Shown in pieces: positions 6,345 to 8,925 of a DNA stretch of 8,925 nucleotides. This DNA is from Ignavibacteria bacterium UBA4661 (lineage in GTDB: Bacteria; Bacteroidota; Ignavibacteria; Kapaibacteriales; UBA4661): contig DHLT01000138.1 of NCBI GenBank assembly GCA_002405405.1, positions 4,474 through 13,398 on the forward strand, written 5' to 3'. A model generated the notes under the pieces. It ran no database searches. It was not told the DNA's origin and saw only the letters and a program-made list of their open reading frames with translations. Made by a program: the position numbers and the translations under genes. Numbering within the stretch: the stretch's first letter is position 1; each line of letters starts with the position of its first letter.

Positions 6345-7787
6345 ATGTCTGCTTTAGACTTTCTTTATACGCTTCCGTTGTTGCTCATTTCGATTGTTGC
6401 GCTATGTGCTATGCTTGTGGATGCTTTTGGTGAAGCAAATAAGCGAATGGTAGCTGTATTTTCAGCAATTGGGTTGGGTTTAGTGATGACTGCAGCAATT
6501 GTTCTTTTTCCAGTACGCAAGGTTGTTTTCAATGGTATGATCCAAACTGGTGGCTATGCGTCGTTCTTTGATATTCTTTTTTGTGGTGCGGGTATATTGA
6601 CAATTTTAACCGGTCGATCATACCTTTCGAAGTATGACATGGAAAAAGGAGAATTTTATACGCTGATCCTTTTTGCTGTTAGTGGCATGATGCTCATGGC
6701 ACATTCGAATCATTTGTTGATAACATTCATTGGTGTCGAGGTGATGTCAATACCATTCTATGTCATGGCGGCGTTCATCCGAAACCAAAGATTATCGATT
6801 GAAGCAGGTATGAAATACTTTTTATTAGGTGCATTTTCTACCGGCTTTCTTCTGTATGGTATTGCATTGGTATTTGGGTCGGCGGGTGGAACATTGCATT
6901 ACGAACAGATTCGCTCGGCGGTATCTAATCCTGAATTCCCACAATTGATGCTAATTGGGAGTGCGCTTATTCTTGTCGGATTATGTTTCAAAATTGCGGC
7001 ATTTCCTTTTCATGCATGGGCACCAGATGTCTATCAAGGAGCGCCAACAACTGTAACCGGTTTTATGAGTACAGCAGGAAAAGCTGCAGCATTATCTGCA
7101 ATGATTCCGCTTGCTATTGTTTTTATGCCAATGAATGGTACGCTCGAATCTGGCAAACTTCGTATGGTGCTTATAGTTGTTGCGGTAGCATCTATGCTGT
7201 TTGGAAATATCGTTGCTCTGAGTCAAAAAAATATCAAGCGTATGTTGGCATATTCGTCAATTGCTCATGCAGGGTATATGCTTATCGGGATTATTGTTCC
7301 GGTAACGACGAACAGTGGTACGCAAGGTATCCTTTTCTATGTTGCATCGTACTTGTGTATGCAAATGGGTGCCTTTGTCATTCTTTCTTTGCTTGAAAAA
7401 GAATATGGAGAACATTTGACATTTGATGATCTGCGGGGACTGAGCAAAACGCATCCTGTTCTAGCAATGCTCATGAGTATATTTATGCTTTCGCTTGCAG
7501 GTATTCCACCATTTGCAGGCTTCTTTGGTAAATATTTCATCTTTATGGCTGCAATCGAGTCGGGTATGATATGGCTTGCAGTTGTTGGAATTATTGCTTC
7601 CTTGGTATCGGTGGCATTTTACCTTGCGCCTATTATTGCAATGTATTTCCGTCCTGTAGAAGATGGGCGGGAAGCAACTGCTTCCGAACTTGGATTGTCT
7701 GGTGTTGCCCTTCTTGTGACAGTTGGTGGTGTCATCCTTCTTGGTTTGGTGCCATCACTCCTGCTCGGTGTGCTCCAACGAATATAG
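6345..7787 (+). CDS. nuoN: NADH-quinone oxidoreductase subunit N (NuoN)
   Basis: This 480-residue membrane protein matches the usual NuoN length (E. coli about 485). It is the antiporter-like subunit nearest the NuoA/H/J/K part of complex I and carries one proton channel. The key residues are all present: Glu132 in GVEVMSIPFYVMAAF (E. coli 133), Lys216 in LCFKIAAFPFHAWAPDVYQG (217), Lys246 in STAGKAAAL (247) and Lys396 in AGFFGKYFIF (395). Further hallmarks are APDVYQGAPTTVTGFMST (226-243), NIKRMLAYSSIAHAGYM (296-312), LRGLSKTHP (363-371) and SLAGIPPFAGFFGK (383-396). About fourteen hydrophobic helices can be traced. ATG 6345 is supported by GAGGAG five bases upstream. It is the last gene of the nuoLMN set; the stop codon lies inside an inverted repeat, and a strong terminator begins 25 bases after it. 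Confidence 0.97.
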   Translation: MSALDFLYTLPLLLISIVALCAMLVDAFGEANKRMVAVFSAIGLGLVMTAAIVLFPVRKVVFNGMIQTGGYASFFDILFCGAGILTILTGRSYLSKYDMEKGEFYTLILFAVSGMMLMAHSNHLLITFIGVEVMSIPFYVMAAFIRNQRLSIEAGMKYFLLGAFSTGFLLYGIALVFGSAGGTLHYEQIRSAVSNPEFPQLMLIGSALILVGLCFKIAAFPFHAWAPDVYQGAPTTVTGFMSTAGKAAALSAMIPLAIVFMPMNGTLESGKLRMVLIVVAVASMLFGNIVALSQKNIKRMLAYSSIAHAGYMLIGIIVPVTTNSGTQGILFYVASYLCMQMGAFVILSLLEKEYGEHLTFDDLRGLSKTHPVLAMLMSIFMLSLAGIPPFAGFFGKYFIFMAAIESGMIWLAVVGIIASLVSVAFYLAPIIAMYFRPVEDGREATASELGLSGVALLVTVGGVILLGLVPSLLLGVLQRI

Positions 7788-7807
7788 ATCATGTAGTACA
7801 TCTATAT
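7782..7807 (+). repeat. Inverted repeat spanning the nuoN stop codon
   Basis: ATATAGAT (7782-7789) and ATCTATAT (7800-7807) are perfect inverted copies of eight bases separated by ten. The spacer region itself contains the near-palindrome ATGTAGTACAT (7791-7801), which offers an alternative fold. The left arm includes the nuoN TAG. The stem is AT-rich and is followed within five bases by the terminator hairpin, so two stem-loops stand in tandem at the transcript end. It may be a 3'-end stability element or a protein-binding palindrome. Confidence 0.4.
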
Positions 7808-7811
7808 CTAT

Positions 7812-7842
7812 ACACCCTGCATACAACAGGGTGTTTTTGTTT
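7812..7842 (+). terminator. Intrinsic (Rho-independent) terminator after nuoN
   Basis: ACACCCTG (7812-7819), loop CATACAA, then CAGGGTGT (7827-7834) form a perfect eight-base-pair, GC-containing stem. It is followed directly by TTTTGTTT (7835-7842). The position, 25 bases after the nuoN stop and 71 before the next start, marks the end of the nuoLMN transcript and separates it from the peptidase gene. Confidence 0.92.
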
Positions 7843-7912
7843 AAGCTGTAAAGATTCCCAAACGTATTTGCATCATATACCTTTTTCATTTCTTACACTT
7901 CATCTGAGTTTT

Positions 7913-8925
7913 ATGAAATCATTTCTTCACTCTATGGCACTAGGTATATGCCTGATGCTTTTTTCTGTCACTGCTGTATATAGCCAACGAGCTATGACGG
8001 TAGATGATATGTTTCGTTTTCGGCGTGTGAACGATGTGCAGATTTCTCCCGATGGAACTATGCTCGCTATTGTTATTGGTGATGTCCTGTTCCAAGATAA
8101 TCGTGTTGTCAGCCATGTGTGGCTGATGCCGGCAAATGGGGGAACTATGCGCCAACTAACGCAAGGACCTCGCTCATGTACCAATCCGCGTTGGTCACCG
8201 GACAGTAAAACAATTTCATATCTCAGTACGAAAGCGGGCGAGAGCCAAGTCTTTATCAATAATATTGATGGTACTAATGAACGACAAGTAACCTTCATTG
8301 CTACAGGTGCTGACGATCAACTCTTTTCGCCAGATGGAACAAAAATTTCTTTTGTTTCCTCAGTATATCCTGAATTTTCTACGATTGCATATCCCGAAGC
8401 GGACCGATTAAATCAAGAAAAGGATGCAGTATTGAACGCAAGTAAAACAAAAGGAAAAGTTTTTACACAACTGTTGTACCGGCATTGGAATACATGGACT
8501 GATTTTAAGCGGCGGCACATTTTTGTACAGGCTTTGCCGGTAAATGGTTCGAAGCCACTTCCACGCAATCTTACGCCCGGTGACCGTGATGCTGTGCCGA
8601 ATTCTTCGACATTCCAAGCAGGTAATGATTATGCATGGTCGCCCGATGGAAGAGAAATTGCCTACACAGCTACCCCAACGCCTACACGCGAGGAAGCATG
8701 GAGTACGAATCATGATATTATGGTTGTCAATGTTGAAACAGGAATCAAAGCACAAATCACTGCACATCTTGGTGCAGATGCTACACCAATTTTTTCACCT
8801 GATGGCAAGTACATTGCTTACCGTTCGCAAAAACGGGCGGGATTTGAAGGTGATAAATGGGATATTCTTTTGCATGATCGGGCAACAAAAAAAGTCACTA
8901 ATCTGACAGAAAAATGGGATTACTC
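7913..8925 (+). CDS. Secreted S9-family peptidase (prolyl oligopeptidase/DPP5-like), N-terminal part
   Basis: The frame is open from ATG 7913 to the window edge, giving 337 codons with no stop. Residues 1-24 look like a Sec signal peptide (Lys2, hydrophobic core GICLMLFSVTAV, likely cleavage after VYS), so the protein is exported to the periplasm or beyond. After it come repeated beta-propeller strands with the SPD(G/S) motif at about 45-48 (ISPDGTMLAIV), 95-98 (WSPDSKTISYL), 139-142 (FSPDGTKISFV), 243-246 (WSPDGREIAYT) and 295-298 (FSPDGKYIAYR). The segments LLYRHWNTWTDFKRRHIFV (187-205), LTPGDRDAVP (220-229) and EAWSTNHDIMVV (261-272) are characteristic of S9 dipeptidyl-peptidase/acylaminoacyl-peptidase-like enzymes. 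The alpha/beta-hydrolase domain with Ser, Asp and His lies beyond the right edge, so activity cannot be judged. Such enzymes cut short peptides. The start has only a weak CTGAG upstream. A terminator upstream suggests a transcription unit of its own. Confidence 0.9.
   Translation, partial: MKSFLHSMALGICLMLFSVTAVYSQRAMTVDDMFRFRRVNDVQISPDGTMLAIVIGDVLFQDNRVVSHVWLMPANGGTMRQLTQGPRSCTNPRWSPDSKTISYLSTKAGESQVFINNIDGTNERQVTFIATGADDQLFSPDGTKISFVSSVYPEFSTIAYPEADRLNQEKDAVLNASKTKGKVFTQLLYRHWNTWTDFKRRHIFVQALPVNGSKPLPRNLTPGDRDAVPNSSTFQAGNDYAWSPDGREIAYTATPTPTREEAWSTNHDIMVVNVETGIKAQITAHLGADATPIFSPDGKYIAYRSQKRAGFEGDKWDILLHDRATKKVTNLTEKWDY

Noticed and set aside
2651..7787. Mrp-type Na+/H+ antiporter or membrane-bound hydrogenase instead of complex I
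   Set aside because: The L-M-N order, the NuoL C-terminal lateral-helix region with YFVDELYG, and a typical 480-residue NuoN point to complex I. No mrpB/C/E/F/G or hydrogenase genes are present.
7867..7901. Possible promoter for the peptidase gene (TTTG at 7867-7870 with TACACTTC at 7894-7901)
   Set aside because: The -7 box has two mismatches and the 23-base spacer is long. The terminator upstream implies a promoter here, but I cannot place it reliably.
7927..8298. A 123-codon minus-strand frame, and similar minus-strand frames at 8408-8767, 2950-3297 and 4098-4427
   Set aside because: All are antisense to strongly supported genes, have no recognisable domain, and lack plausible starts.
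8544..8906. A 120-codon plus-strand frame near the right edge
   Set aside because: It lies in a different frame within the S9 peptidase, whose frame continues unbroken with signal peptide and SPDG repeats. Its translation is rich in Met, His and Arg with no family signature.

Overview
This window comes from a moderately AT-rich bacterial chromosome and holds core-metabolism genes, all on the plus strand. From left to right: the 3' end of a purine nucleoside phosphorylase gene; a complete bifunctional riboflavin gene, ribD; a stand-alone class II glutamine amidotransferase of the YafJ/EgtC/DUG3 type; three consecutive complex I membrane genes, nuoL, nuoM and nuoN; a strong intrinsic terminator; and the 5' two-fifths or so of a secreted S9-family (prolyl-oligopeptidase-like) peptidase that runs off the right edge. 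I see no rRNA, tRNA, CRISPR array, insertion sequence, prophage or toxin gene. No gene-free stretch exceeds 140 bases.

The likely source is the Bacteroidota/Chlorobiota/Ignavibacteriota (FCB) side of the bacterial tree. This is an inference of moderate to low confidence. It rests on the near absence of Shine-Dalgarno sequences before most starts (nuoN is the clear exception), an exact match to the Bacteroidota-type -7 box TAnnTTTG upstream of ribD, and the protein families present. I cannot name a genus.

The functional core is nuoL-nuoM-nuoN (2651-7787). These encode the three antiporter-like subunits that form most of the proton-pumping membrane arm of NADH:quinone oxidoreductase. They are spaced by 88 and 75 bases and end at a textbook terminator at 7812-7842. 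The genes nuoA-K do not precede nuoL here; an unrelated glutamine amidotransferase does, so the complex I genes are split, at least locally. NuoL and NuoN keep every charged residue expected of the proton pathway. NuoM departs from the family consensus at several conserved positions, including Asn where E. coli NuoM has His348, and carries a hydrophilic C-terminal tail encoded by a local GC-rich island.

I did not find a convincing undescribed system. The best leads are the NuoM substitutions and tail, the RNA-like hairpins around nuoN, the RibD active-site variants, and a 21-codon reading frame between ribD and the amidotransferase gene.
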